DNA from: a virus
Direction: 5' to 3' (one strand)
Length of the DNA: 64,000 nt
IMG/VR virus record: IMGVR_UViG_3300046652_000008
Location: 1-64,000 of that record
Shown: positions 25,900-33,350 of the stretch, in pieces
Layout of the letters: each line of letters opens with the position of its first letter
How positions within the stretch are numbered: the first letter of the stretch is position 1
The notes under the pieces: model-generated
Databases searched by the model: none
Seen by the model: only the letters and a program-made list of their open reading frames with translations
Told to the model about the DNA's origin: nothing
Made by a program: the position numbers and the translations under genes

Positions 25900-25988
25900 T
25901 GGTGCCAGCAGATGGAGTTGAGCCATCGGGGAGGCTTAGCCTCAACGGGTTTACAGCCCGCCCCCGCCCACTACGGGACTATACTGGC
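25900..25988 (-). tRNA. tRNA-Tyr (anticodon GTA)
   Basis: Class II tRNA with long variable arm, anticodon loop CTGTAAA on GCGGG/CCCGT, T arm GATGG/CCATC, acceptor GCCAGTA/TGCTGGC, discriminator A, encoded CCA. Seven bases from tRNA-His. Confidence 0.9.
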
Positions 25989-25997
25989 AAAAGAGAG

Positions 25998-26060
25998 GGA
26001 GGCCGCATGAGTCGAACATGCTGTTCCTAGAAAACTGCTCCGGCTGCACATCCCATAAAA
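25998..26060 (-). other. Isolated tRNA 3'-half-like element
   Basis: A perfect T arm (GCATG TTCGACT CATGC, 26005-26021) is followed by GGCCTCC, but no complementary 5' acceptor strand or normal anticodon arm could be found upstream. A GCAGTT..AACAG segment could form an abbreviated arm. No protein gene fits 25989-26158. Either a decayed tRNA or a different structured RNA. Confidence 0.35.
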
Positions 26061-26158
26061 TCTCGCGCATGGACCTTTTAATACTCGCTGTTCCGTAGAT
26101 GCCTAGCGTCTCTCTACCCTTATTGGCGCGTCTATTCGGGCAAGTCCACTAACTAAGT

Positions 26159-26605
26159 TTACGCCTTCATGAACGCCTTAATTGCAAAAATAGCATCAAC
26201 AACGTCCTGGGTCAGCGGAACCACCGTATTTGACGGAGTAGATAAAGCGCAGAACGCAGGATTCGTCATGATATCAGTACAAAGCTCTAACCCTGCCGCC
26301 GTAACCTTATCTTTACTGAGGGGAACGGGAGCTGCCGGAATAACCGTCTTTCCAGGTGTTGGCGTTCCGCCTAAAACATTGGCCGTGAGTGCTTCCTGGA
26401 CACTGACAGTGTGGGTACTCCACGCTGGATATCCATCTAACCCACGAACAACGCAGTCATAGGTAAAACTAGGACCAGTGATATCCCCATACCCAATAAC
26501 CCAATTCTTTACGGGCATATCGTAGTTGAATTGTCCTGAAGCCGATACAGTTGGGAACTTATAAAAGTTCGACAACGGAACTGGAGAAATTACGGAATTT
26601 TTCAT
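26159..26605 (-). CDS. Unknown protein inside tRNA cluster
   Basis: 148 aa. The ATG at 26605 has AAGGAAAC ahead of it; an upstream start would overlap the neighbouring tRNA-like gene. Strand-rich first half (YGDITGPSFTYDCVVRGLDGYPAWSTHTVSV) and Pro/Thr-rich middle. Could be a virion component; not recognised. Confidence 0.7.
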   Translation of the reverse strand: MKNSVISPVPLSNFYKFPTVSASGQFNYDMPVKNWVIGYGDITGPSFTYDCVVRGLDGYPAWSTHTVSVQEALTANVLGGTPTPGKTVIPAAPVPLSKDKVTAAGLELCTDIMTNPAFCALSTPSNTVVPLTQDVVDAIFAIKAFMKA

Positions 26606-26642
26606 CTTGTTTCCTTCAATCAACCAACATAAATCGTTATTT

Positions 26643-26706
26643 GGGCGTGTTGAGATCGTCAACGTTTCACGGGTTCACCCGTGCGTCCTTTACTAGACGA
26701 ACGCCC
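26643..26706 (-). tRNA. Miniature tRNA-like gene, possible tRNA-Phe (GAA)
   Basis: 64 nt, packed 3 nt from the next tRNA. Acceptor GGGCGTT/CACGCCC (one mismatch), short D arm, anticodon stem CACGG/CCGTG with a six-base loop GTGAAC that would present GAA, and a T arm GTTGA/TCAAC with a five-base loop. Both loops are shorter than normal, so it may be decayed or unusual. No encoded CCA. Confidence 0.45.
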
Positions 26707-26709
26707 CAT

Positions 26710-26783
26710 CCAGATGGCGGGATTTGAACCCGCGACCTACTCCCCTATTGGGGAGCTGCTCTACCAGACTGAGCTACGTCCAG
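26710..26783 (-). tRNA. tRNA with abnormal anticodon arm
   Basis: Normal D arm (GCTCAGTCTGGTAGAGC) and perfect T arm (GCGGG TTCAAAT CCCGC), acceptor CTGGACG/CATCTGG with two wobbles and one mismatch. The anticodon arm is a perfect CTCCCC/GGGGAG stem capped by AATA, leaving no seven-base loop and no U33, so no anticodon can be assigned. No encoded CCA. Confidence 0.6.
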
Positions 26784-26793
26784 ATGTTTATCA

Positions 26794-26872
26794 TGGCTCT
26801 CGGCCCAGGATTCGGACCTGGAACCAACACTTTAACAGAGTGCCGCTCTACCTGAATTTGAGCTAGCCGAGA
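26794..26872 (-). tRNA. tRNA-Asn (anticodon GTT)
   Basis: Acceptor TCTCGGC/GCCGAGA, anticodon loop CTGTTAA on GCACT/AGTGT, T arm CCAGG TCCGAAT CCTGG, encoded CCA. First and most regular tRNA of the leftward cluster. Confidence 0.93.
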
Positions 26873-26884
26873 ACAAGCCCCACT

Positions 26885-26977
26885 TCAACTCTTCGGTTTA
26901 TCTTCCTTGTTAACAGGAGGTTTCTCTCCCCATCCTGGCATTGGTTGCCCATCAACAGTTTTATTAACACAAGACAT
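26885..26977 (-). CDS. 30-residue polar peptide
   Basis: MSCVNKTVDGQPMPGWGEKP.. with AAAGGA nine bases before the ATG. Proline- and lysine-rich, no membrane segment. Good ribosome-binding site; function unknown. Confidence 0.5.
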   Translation of the reverse strand: MSCVNKTVDGQPMPGWGEKPPVNKEDKPKS

Positions 26978-27018
26978 ATCGTTGTTTCCTTTATCAATTA
27001 TAGCACAGTACCAAGAAA

Positions 27019-27366
27019 CTAGTCTCTATCCGGATGTTCCTTGCGCTCGATCAGCCTGTTTTGGTCGGGCGTGAAGAATCCTAATCCGCCCTGTTTCTTG
27101 TCTGTTCGCACAATCCAGGCCGTCTCTTCCATTTCGCCAAGAGTCGGCATGGCTCGATTCTGATATTGATTGCACTCCGCAACCTCAAACGGAAATACCC
27201 TCATGCCATCCTGCATAATGGAATAATTGCTACACCCACGGATAACTTGATTACCCACGCCGCGAATCTTAACTCCGAACCTACAGGTGCGACAGGGGCT
27301 CTCCCCAGATACGGTTGTGCCATCCTCAACTTTAAGAACTACTCGATTATATGCAAATTCGTCCAT
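27019..27366 (-). CDS. Unknown cysteine-containing protein, 115 aa
   Basis: Contains CRTCRFG and further cysteines (RGCSNY, AECNQY), probably a single metal site. C-terminal half basic. Unknown. Confidence 0.7.
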   Translation of the reverse strand: MDEFAYNRVVLKVEDGTTVSGESPCRTCRFGVKIRGVGNQVIRGCSNYSIMQDGMRVFPFEVAECNQYQNRAMPTLGEMEETAWIVRTDKKQGGLGFFTPDQNRLIERKEHPDRD

Positions 27367-27385
27367 GGTAGAACTCCTTAAAGGC

Positions 27386-27739
27386 TTAATCGTAGACTTC
27401 TAGGTACGAAACTGTCTTCCAGATCGTCTTGTCATATGCAACCGGGAATGGATCATACTCCACCCCATTTGAGTATACCATCCAATGGCCCTTTTTTCCG
27501 TTAATTACCTTGGACCTTATGATGCATAGCTTTGGAAACTGCTTATTTTTCCTAACCCTCTCCAACTTACCGCTATTCTTGAAACCACACATATTCAAAG
27601 CTCGGGCCAGCTCATCCACGTTGGTGCAGTGGTTATGTCCAACTATCAGACATGCGGATTCTAGGCTGATATCCAATATCATTGCTAGGCAGGTCTGGCC
27701 GCAGGTATAGGACTCAATTGGTTGGTGCAGTTGCTTCAT
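27386..27739 (-). CDS. C39-like cysteine protease domain
   Basis: 117 aa. QPIESYTCGQTCLAMIL carries the nucleophile (Cys13) and oxyanion Gln in the arrangement of C39/papain-like peptidases; GHWMVYSNG supplies the His (85) and VEYDP the Asp (96). No transporter domain is attached. May process a phage or host precursor or act as a deubiquitinase-like or bacteriocin-type peptidase. Start in an ATGA overlap with a 20-residue peptide gene. Confidence 0.8.
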   Translation of the reverse strand: MKQLHQPIESYTCGQTCLAMILDISLESACLIVGHNHCTNVDELARALNMCGFKNSGKLERVRKNKQFPKLCIIRSKVINGKKGHWMVYSNGVEYDPFPVAYDKTIWKTVSYLEVYD

Positions 27740-27798
27740 CGTGCCCAGTATTTCCCTAGAATCTGAGTAAGCTGTTTTACGATTTCTTCGATGGTCAT
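27736..27798 (-). CDS. 20-residue peptide coupled to protease gene
   Basis: MTIEEIVKQLTQILGKYWAR, an amphipathic helix. TGA overlaps the protease ATG (ATGA). AAGGGTGAG of the upstream gene end may serve as ribosome-binding site. Could be a translational coupler or a binding peptide. Confidence 0.45.
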   Translation of the reverse strand: MTIEEIVKQLTQILGKYWAR

Positions 27799-27804
27799 AC
27801 TATT

Positions 27805-28167
27805 TTACTCACCCTTGTCGGAGAATCGGACACCATAATCATTAAAGACTTCGGAAAGTCCACACGTACAGTCGCGCAAGGGCCAGTTGCAGCCTTTTTC
27901 GTGCTGGCCGTACCTTCTAATCATACCGCAAAGACGGTCAAAACGGGCCTTAACGTACAAATTTAGGCCGGGAACGACCTCCGGGGAGTAGTTTGTGCCA
28001 GCGCAGTAGAGCATAACGTCAAATTTCTCGCGTTTGTCGTCGTTTTCTACCTCTTTTAGCCTATTTTTTGCACTTGCAAGTTTCAGATTTAGGTCTTTGT
28101 TGATTTCTTCGTACTTTATAAGCTCCTTGGCTACGTCTTGGCCCTGAATTGTCGTTTGTTTCGCCAC
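27805..28167 (-). CDS. Unknown helical protein with Cys motif
   Basis: 120 aa. Coiled-coil N-terminal half (ELIKYEEINKDLNLKLASAKNRLKEVEND) and a C-terminal GCNWPLRDCTCGL element that may bind a metal with the CGM upstream. Unknown. Confidence 0.65.
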   Translation of the reverse strand: MAKQTTIQGQDVAKELIKYEEINKDLNLKLASAKNRLKEVENDDKREKFDVMLYCAGTNYSPEVVPGLNLYVKARFDRLCGMIRRYGQHEKGCNWPLRDCTCGLSEVFNDYGVRFSDKGE

Positions 28168-28178
28168 TTCTCACGCTC

Positions 28179-28982
28179 CTAATACGATGTTCCGCGCTCT
28201 CCACGCTTCCAGTATCCCTTATCGTCGTCCCATGAATTATCCATCGTTATGTTGGTTGTTTGCGGTAGGTAAAATTCAGCCATCTTTGCAATTAGCTGTG
28301 CCTTATCATCCCGTAGCCGCTGTTTTTCGGCTTCTATCTTAGCCTTAGCCTTTTCAATTTCTTCCTCCTGGCTTTCCCACGGCAGCCGTGGAGCGTCAAT
28401 CAATAATGGCACCTTCTCTATGAAGTCCAGTCCAGCCTTGTAGTCTAATTTTATCGACTCCGGCTCCTTCTCTTTTCGCTCCGGATAGAATTGAAAACCG
28501 TCTACTCTCAGAAATGTTTCAGGAGGAAACTGTTTAATTTTCCAGAATCCAGTCTTAATATTGCTTGCCTTCATCAGATCGTGCATACAGCCCAAGCAGA
28601 TGCGTATATGTTCCTCCTTGCGTTCCACTATTAAGCAGATATAAACGTAACGGTCATTGGGTACGTGCGTATGCGGCAATGTGAACGCGCCCCAGTAGCA
28701 TTCTTTCCCATCTTGCCCGTAATCGTGGGCCTTCATGCACGATTGGTCACGAGATGTGATTTCAAGCCCACAGTCCAAGAATGGATTATATGCAGCGTAG
28801 TCTTCATAGGTATATCCCCTGTACGTGCCTTTTGGGTCTGGTTCGTTTGGAATGGCCTTTAGATCACACTTTGCGGAGAACATAACTCCGTATGCGCGGC
28901 AACGCTTGCAGGGCCGAAGCCCCTGGATGTTATTCTTCGCCGGGAAATAGCATTCCTTGCAGATCCACATTTTCTTGTTCAT
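28179..28982 (-). CDS. Zinc-binding protein with C-terminal coiled coil
   Basis: 267 aa from MNKKMWICKEC; an ATG five codons earlier is also possible. N-terminal ribbon CKEC..CKRC, further cysteines in the middle (RICLGCMHDLM), and a charged coiled coil near 205-240 (EEEIEKAKAKIEAEKQRLRDDKAQL). Overlaps the DUF4326 gene by about 50 nt, but the ribbon requires this start. Unknown role. Confidence 0.7.
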   Translation of the reverse strand: MNKKMWICKECYFPAKNNIQGLRPCKRCRAYGVMFSAKCDLKAIPNEPDPKGTYRGYTYEDYAAYNPFLDCGLEITSRDQSCMKAHDYGQDGKECYWGAFTLPHTHVPNDRYVYICLIVERKEEHIRICLGCMHDLMKASNIKTGFWKIKQFPPETFLRVDGFQFYPERKEKEPESIKLDYKAGLDFIEKVPLLIDAPRLPWESQEEEIEKAKAKIEAEKQRLRDDKAQLIAKMAEFYLPQTTNITMDNSWDDDKGYWKRGERGTSY

Positions 28983-29280
28983 CGTCTTTGTCTCCATATC
29001 GTTCCTGTACCAGCTTCTTCAGTATACTCCCATGACAAAATTTTGGAGCACAGAAACAACCAAGATCATGGCCGCGAAGTAGCCCCAGGCTTTTCATGAT
29101 TACCGCATTGCCACGCGCGTATGGTTCGTATTTTGCAATCGCCTCTTCTCGCGTTGAGCACTGGAGCTTTGCTTTCGTCTTATCTAATGGAAGGTGGGTA
29201 TATGGATTCCCCCACATTGAGCCGCGCCCTATGTATATGTAACTTCCCGGCTTAGCCTTGCGGACGTTGACTACCCGCAT
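28930..29280 (-). CDS. DUF4326 protein
   Basis: 116 aa. YIGRGSMWGNPYTHLPLDKTKAKLQCSTREEAIAKYEPY..GLLRGHDLGCFCAPKFCHGSILKKL is the DUF4326 signature, with the conserved GNP, CxCAPxxCHG residues. Common in phages; biochemical role unknown. Confidence 0.88.
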   Translation of the reverse strand: MRVVNVRKAKPGSYIYIGRGSMWGNPYTHLPLDKTKAKLQCSTREEAIAKYEPYARGNAVIMKSLGLLRGHDLGCFCAPKFCHGSILKKLVQERYGDKDDEQENVDLQGMLFPGEE

Positions 29281-29507
29281 CTCGTAACGATGCTCATGCT
29301 GCGGCCCTTGACGGCATCTAGTAGGTGATCGTCGCAGCGGGTATACGTAACAGCATCAACATGCTGAAGCCCCAACTCGGTCACGATCCATCGCACTTCC
29401 TTCAGGCAGGGAATGGTCAGTGGCTTGTCGCCATCTCCACGCTCAGAGCATCCGCATTCTGAGCTCTTGGTTACTAGGATTGTAACATAATCACATCTGA
29501 TCTTCAT
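29271..29507 (-). CDS. Unknown small protein, 78 aa
   Basis: Contains SECGCSERGDG and two more cysteines (IPCLKE, TRCDDHL). Overlaps the DUF4326 gene by 10 nt. Unknown. Confidence 0.6.
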   Translation of the reverse strand: MKIRCDYVTILVTKSSECGCSERGDGDKPLTIPCLKEVRWIVTELGLQHVDAVTYTRCDDHLLDAVKGRSMSIVTRCG

Positions 29508-29525
29508 GGAAAACCTCCATAATCA

Positions 29526-29900
29526 TTATTGTATCACGACCCATTCGCCAAGTTCGTTAAGCACTTCTACCTTGATGTCTTCTGGTTTTAGCGATCCATC
29601 AACACGTCGTTTCATATCTTCTATGGATTCCTGCTCTACGTTTCCAAGGCGTCTCGACGTTTCAGCCTTTAGCCAGTGTGCCATCTCGGGTGAATTAGCC
29701 ATGTGCTCAAACGCAGCCTTCTTATTCTGAGATTGCATCCGCTCTTCTCGCCCTTCGCCTACAGCACCAGAGGGACGGTGACGATACCGACAACCAACGC
29801 TTGTGGAATTGAGCCGACCACCGCCACAACCGCCCACACGGAACGTCTCAAATTCAAAATCGCTTTTGGTTAGACTTAGAATTAGTTTCTTTTCGCTCAT
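29526..29900 (-). CDS. Release-factor-like (RF-1/ArfB-type) domain protein
   Basis: 124 aa. FRVGGCGGGRLNSTSVGCRYRHRPSGAVG followed by REERMQSQNKKAAFEHM matches the catalytic domain of class I release factors and ArfB (GGQ motif, then HIPTG..ERSQHKNK..A). Here the motif at 23-28 reads GGCGGG, so the universal Gln is Gly. The domain normally hydrolyses peptidyl-tRNA in the ribosome. No codon-recognition domain is present. The start overlaps the upstream stop (ATGA). Might rescue or sabotage ribosomes, or lack activity. Confidence 0.85.
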   Translation of the reverse strand: MSEKKLILSLTKSDFEFETFRVGGCGGGRLNSTSVGCRYRHRPSGAVGEGREERMQSQNKKAAFEHMANSPEMAHWLKAETSRRLGNVEQESIEDMKRRVDGSLKPEDIKVEVLNELGEWVVIQ

Positions 29901-30310
29901 GGAGTAATGATAGCATGTCCGTGAATGCCGAGTAGCTGCATCGCACAAACCGACAGGTGGGACGTAATCTCGGATCGTCGCTCGTCGTTAGCTTTACCCT
30001 TTAGTATAAGTTCTAGATGATGCGTGGCTGCGTGAGAGACCTCATGAATAATATCCTCCGCTAGCGTAGCAGAGTTTGCGCATACAGCTATAGTCTGGAA
30101 ACACTTCCAGCCACCCTCGAAGGTATCCCCCATGGGAAATCGGTAGCACGCAGCAACGGCAAGGCTGGACACATGCCAATCCCCATCTTCCATCGTGTTC
30201 TCCCAGGCGTCCCAATCTGAATGTGTATCAAAGACCAGCAGCTTAACGAAATACTTACTACGCGGAGACATGCGTAGGCGAAACTCACGAACCTTGAACT
30301 TCTTTTTCAC
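29897..30310 (-). CDS. HExxH protein, possible zinc peptidase
   Basis: 137 aa. EDIIHEVSHAATHHLE has the HExxH motif (His89, Glu90, His93); Glu114 in ERRSEITSHL could be the third ligand. Strands before it fit a minimal metzincin or SprT-like core. Four-base overlap with the RF-like gene. Substrate unknown. Confidence 0.65.
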   Translation of the reverse strand: MKKKFKVREFRLRMSPRSKYFVKLLVFDTHSDWDAWENTMEDGDWHVSSLAVAACYRFPMGDTFEGGWKCFQTIAVCANSATLAEDIIHEVSHAATHHLELILKGKANDERRSEITSHLSVCAMQLLGIHGHAIITP

Positions 30311-30593
30311 CCATTTCTCCCTCTAGAATGGCTATTTTTTCGTCTAGATAGAACTTGGCTTTCTTCAAGTCTTGAAGTTCTGTATTTCCAGACTTGAATC
30401 CGCAGCGCCCTACATACTTCATTACATTACCAAGCCAAAAGTCAAGATTCCACGCCTTGATTACGTCTATTGGCTGTGGGGATCTTCGCGTATAGTGTTC
30501 AGGCTGGTAGATGGGGTCGGGCTTTGGCTGTCTTATGACACACCGAGCTAGTTCTTCATCTTGCTCTCTTAGGCTTCCGTCAAAATCTTCCAT
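30285..30593 (-). CDS. DUF3310 protein
   Basis: 102 aa. QPEHYTRRSPQPIDVIKAWNLDFWLGNVMKYVGRCGFKSGNTELQDLKKAKFYL is the DUF3310 consensus, found in T7 gp1.7 (nucleotide kinase) and many phage proteins. Likely nucleotide-related. Overlaps the HExxH gene by 26 nt. Confidence 0.88.
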   Translation of the reverse strand: MEDFDGSLREQDEELARCVIRQPKPDPIYQPEHYTRRSPQPIDVIKAWNLDFWLGNVMKYVGRCGFKSGNTELQDLKKAKFYLDEKIAILEGEMGEKEVQGS

Positions 30594-30595
30594 AG

Positions 30596-31597
30596 TTATG
30601 CTCCCTCCATGCTTATTAGTTTCTCGGACACAACTACAATCTCGCCACGCTCAACCCCTATAGTAACAGAGGCTTTGGCCTTTTTGTTGAATACTAGGTC
30701 TGCTACTGGGGCCAGTATGTTGGTTTGGATACACCGTTTCAGATCCCTAACTCCGTATTCTTTACTATAGCCGCGTTCCAGGATTAGCTTACGAGCCGCC
30801 TTGGTTAGCGTCATCTTAGGAGACGCAACGCCAAGTCGCTTGTCTAGATGTGTTTGCAACTCCTCAAGCTGCATATCTAGGATTCGTTCAGTGTCTTTGA
30901 GGGATAGCGTCTTATACGTCACTACTCCGTCGATACGGCCCATAAACTCAGGAGAGAACCGCTTGCGAGCAGCGGACATCCCCGCTTTCTCTTTTCTTAT
31001 GGTATGGTCTGCGTCGGTTGGTAATCCAAGATGTCGATTGGTTGCCAGCCTATTCATCTCCGCAGATCCCAGATTAGAAGTCATAAAGATTAAGCTATTC
31101 TCGAAATTAACAACAGTATTATCGCCGAGTTTTAATTGTCCACGGTCTAACAGTCCAAGAAGTATCCTATCGAACGACGGAGCAGCCTTTTCTATCTCAT
31201 CAAACAGGATGATGGATAGTGGGGATGCTTCGGAAGTCACAGAAGTAACTCTAGCCATCGACAGTACCGCGTGGGTTTCCCTGTGGCCCAGGTAACCGGG
31301 TGGCGCTCCAATGAGCTTTGCAACTTCGTGGTCTAGCTGGTATTCTCCGCAATCTATGCGGAGAACGTTCTTATCTGAGCCGTGGACAATTTTAGCTAAG
31401 TTATGTACTGTCTGCGTCTTACCTACACCAGAAGGCCCAAGTAATAGAAAAACGCCAGCGGGACGGCCCTCTGGCGATAAACCGGACATTGATATTTTCA
31501 AGTAAGGAGCTAACTCATCCAGCGCCGCGTCTTGTCCAATAATTAGACTTTTGAGTTCTGCTACTACATCCTTGTTTGCAAGTTCAGTCTGTGGCAA
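30596..31597 (-). CDS. ClpA/ClpB-like single-module AAA+ unfoldase
   Basis: 333 aa, one AAA+ module like the second domain of ClpA/B. Walker A GPSGVGKT (54-61), pore loop GAPPGYLGH (98-105), Walker B LFDEIE (131-136), sensor 1 TSNLG, sensor 2 YGVRDLKRC, arginine finger around EFMGRID. The tripeptide LGL (190-192) sits where ClpA has its ClpP-docking IGL. May unfold proteins for host ClpP. No N-domain or adaptor domain attached. Confidence 0.9.
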   Translation of the reverse strand: MPQTELANKDVVAELKSLIIGQDAALDELAPYLKISMSGLSPEGRPAGVFLLLGPSGVGKTQTVHNLAKIVHGSDKNVLRIDCGEYQLDHEVAKLIGAPPGYLGHRETHAVLSMARVTSVTSEASPLSIILFDEIEKAAPSFDRILLGLLDRGQLKLGDNTVVNFENSLIFMTSNLGSAEMNRLATNRHLGLPTDADHTIRKEKAGMSAARKRFSPEFMGRIDGVVTYKTLSLKDTERILDMQLEELQTHLDKRLGVASPKMTLTKAARKLILERGYSKEYGVRDLKRCIQTNILAPVADLVFNKKAKASVTIGVERGEIVVVSEKLISMEGA

Positions 31598-31636
31598 TGG
31601 CGTACTCCTAACTTAATGGTAGCACGCCACGCTGAC

Positions 31637-32023
31637 TTAGATGGTTAATTCTCCGGCTGCGCCCCATGGACCTTGATCTTCTACGGGTAGGGGAAAGACA
31701 GACAGTGCTAGCGCCTCTGCCGCCGCTGCGACGACATAAACGTTCCTGTCGTTCAAGACCTTTCCGCTGCTCGCGGCCTGTAGTCCGAGAGACCTTACTA
31801 GATCACTCTGTAGCTCTTGGCGTTCGTAGAGCCATCGGTCTGGATTTACTACCGCCTCATTGGCCAAAAGAGATCCATTCTCTGCCTTCTGATCTTCTAG
31901 GTCCTGTTGCATGGCTTCTACTAGATCAGCCAATTCGTCATTCATTTCTTTTAGTTCTTCTATATGACTCTCCGTTTCTGGATCTAGCTTATCAGCCAAC
32001 CAAATTCTAAATGTGTCAAACAT
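31637..32023 (-). CDS. Coiled-coil protein, 128 aa
   Basis: Strong coiled coil at 17-50 (ESHIEELKEMNDELADLVEAMQQDLEDQ) then an Ala-rich helix. Unknown. Confidence 0.65.
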   Translation of the reverse strand: MFDTFRIWLADKLDPETESHIEELKEMNDELADLVEAMQQDLEDQKAENGSLLANEAVVNPDRWLYERQELQSDLVRSLGLQAASSGKVLNDRNVYVVAAAAEALALSVFPLPVEDQGPWGAAGELTI

Positions 32024-32035
32024 GTTATTACTCCT

Positions 32036-32245
32036 TTACTTCTTTACTATCTTGTCTCGCGCTTCCCAGTAGGCGAAGCTTTCTTCTTTGTCGCTTTCTG
32101 ATACTAAGTGCGGCTCAGACGTGTAATGCTCACACCATTCCGAATGCTGTCCGCTTTTGAAAATGCACTTAAAACAGCACTTCTCTGGGCTAGGCTTAAA
32201 CCTTCCAGTCCTAATAGGGTGTGTTGTTTGCTTCGGCTTCTCCAC
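32036..32245 (-). CDS. Small cysteine-cluster protein
   Basis: 69 aa from a GTG placed six bases after GGAGG; a TTG two codons earlier is an alternative. KCCFKCIFKSGQHSEWCEHY forms a probable zinc site. Overlaps the upstream gene by about 35 nt. Confidence 0.6.
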   Translation of the reverse strand: MEKPKQTTHPIRTGRFKPSPEKCCFKCIFKSGQHSEWCEHYTSEPHLVSESDKEESFAYWEARDKIVKK

Positions 32246-32561
32246 TTGCAACCTCCACCTTCTTTAGCTCTTTTTCTGCAAACCAAATTGGGCCATCAGG
32301 ATAGAACGAGAACTCAACAGCATAGAGTGTTCGCCCTTCTTCGCCAGTGGTTGTCGAAACCACCTTCCCCATCTTACCAGAAAACATCGACCAAGGTGTG
32401 TTTACTTTCGCGTTGTTGCCTACCGTAAACGCATCTTCCCGTGTCACGTCCCACGTCTCGCCAGCAGATGTAACAACTACGAATGAGCTTTCGTCGGATT
32501 GGATGGTAGCGGCAGATGGGTTATTTTTTACGCTTGGCTTTGGGTTTCTCTGCTTTGCCAT
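32211..32561 (-). CDS. Unknown SH3-like protein
   Basis: 116 aa. The strand pattern with FSFYPDGPIWFAEKELKKVEV resembles the end of the protein at 21488 (FPVWFGKNELRRD). Basic disordered N-terminus. Overlaps both neighbours by about 40 nt. Confidence 0.65.
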   Translation of the reverse strand: MAKQRNPKPSVKNNPSAATIQSDESSFVVVTSAGETWDVTREDAFTVGNNAKVNTPWSMFSGKMGKVVSTTTGEEGRTLYAVEFSFYPDGPIWFAEKELKKVEVASGEAEANNTPY

Positions 32562-32871
32562 CGGCTTTCCTCTTTCCTATGTGTAACTTTCCGGGCGCGT
32601 CTCTAACGATTATTGGATCTTCGGCTAGTGCTAATTCCAGTTGACCGCGCAATAGTTCATTTTCCGCAAGTGCTTCCAGCCTCTGGGCGTCTAGCTTACG
32701 CGCCAGCGCTTCCCACACATCCAGCTTCTGCCAGAAGTCTTTCTGGTTATGGTCGTATGTCTCGCGCCATAGCTGGATTGTGTTCCGAAGGCGTGAGTTT
32801 TCCCGAATGCTTAGGCATAGTGGAACCAGCAGCATCAGTACCATTGCAAGAAACGCAATTATAGTAATCAT
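32521..32871 (-). CDS. Membrane-anchored coiled-coil protein
   Basis: 116 aa. Transmembrane helix at 3-22, a coiled coil (KLDVWEALARKLDAQRLEALAENELLRGQLEL) and a very basic tail ending KPKAKRKK. Unknown. Confidence 0.7.
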   Translation of the reverse strand: MITIIAFLAMVLMLLVPLCLSIRENSRLRNTIQLWRETYDHNQKDFWQKLDVWEALARKLDAQRLEALAENELLRGQLELALAEDPIIVRDAPGKLHIGKRKADGKAEKPKAKRKK

Positions 32872-33086
32872 TCGTGATACCCTAAATCCTTTACTTCTTC
32901 CGTAACGTCGTACTCGTCTATGATTCTGAAGACGTTAGCGTTGAATTCGTCAATAGCCAACCCATTATTTAGCTCCGGGTATGTATCTTCAACCGCCTTC
33001 GCGTGCAGAAGCGTATTCATCTTTTCCTGAATATCATGCACGGTATCCAGAATTTCTCGCATGTCTTTGTATTCGTTATAGTTCAT
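32868..33086 (-). CDS. Unknown acidic protein, 72 aa
   Basis: Helical and acidic. The ATG at 33086 follows GGTGGGTGG; a GTG 5 codons earlier would remove that site. Four-base overlap with the next gene. Confidence 0.6.
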   Translation of the reverse strand: MNYNEYKDMREILDTVHDIQEKMNTLLHAKAVEDTYPELNNGLAIDEFNANVFRIIDEYDVTEEVKDLGYHE

Positions 33087-33117
33087 TGGTTCACCACCCA
33101 CCTTCCATCATAACACG

Positions 33118-33339
33118 TTAGTCCCGCCCGTTGTCTAGTTCCGGTTCTGGGAAGTGATCGTGCACTTGGCATATGCTCATTTGTGGATCATCGTCCGTTT
33201 CGTCTACTGCCCACTTAGCCGGGAACCAAAACTCGCAGAATGGGCACTTAATAATTTGATCTACGATGTCCTCTTCGCACATGCCCTGAATGCAGCATAG
33301 ATCGGAGCCGAAACAGAGCGATTTATCCTTGTTGTCCAT
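33118..33339 (-). CDS. Small zinc-binding protein
   Basis: 73 aa from MDNKDKS. Cysteines in CFGSDLCCIQGMC and CPFCEFWFP suggest two metal sites. Unknown. Confidence 0.6.
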   Translation of the reverse strand: MDNKDKSLCFGSDLCCIQGMCEEDIVDQIIKCPFCEFWFPAKWAVDETDDDPQMSICQVHDHFPEPELDNGRD

Positions 33340-33350
33340 ACCGAGTGCTC

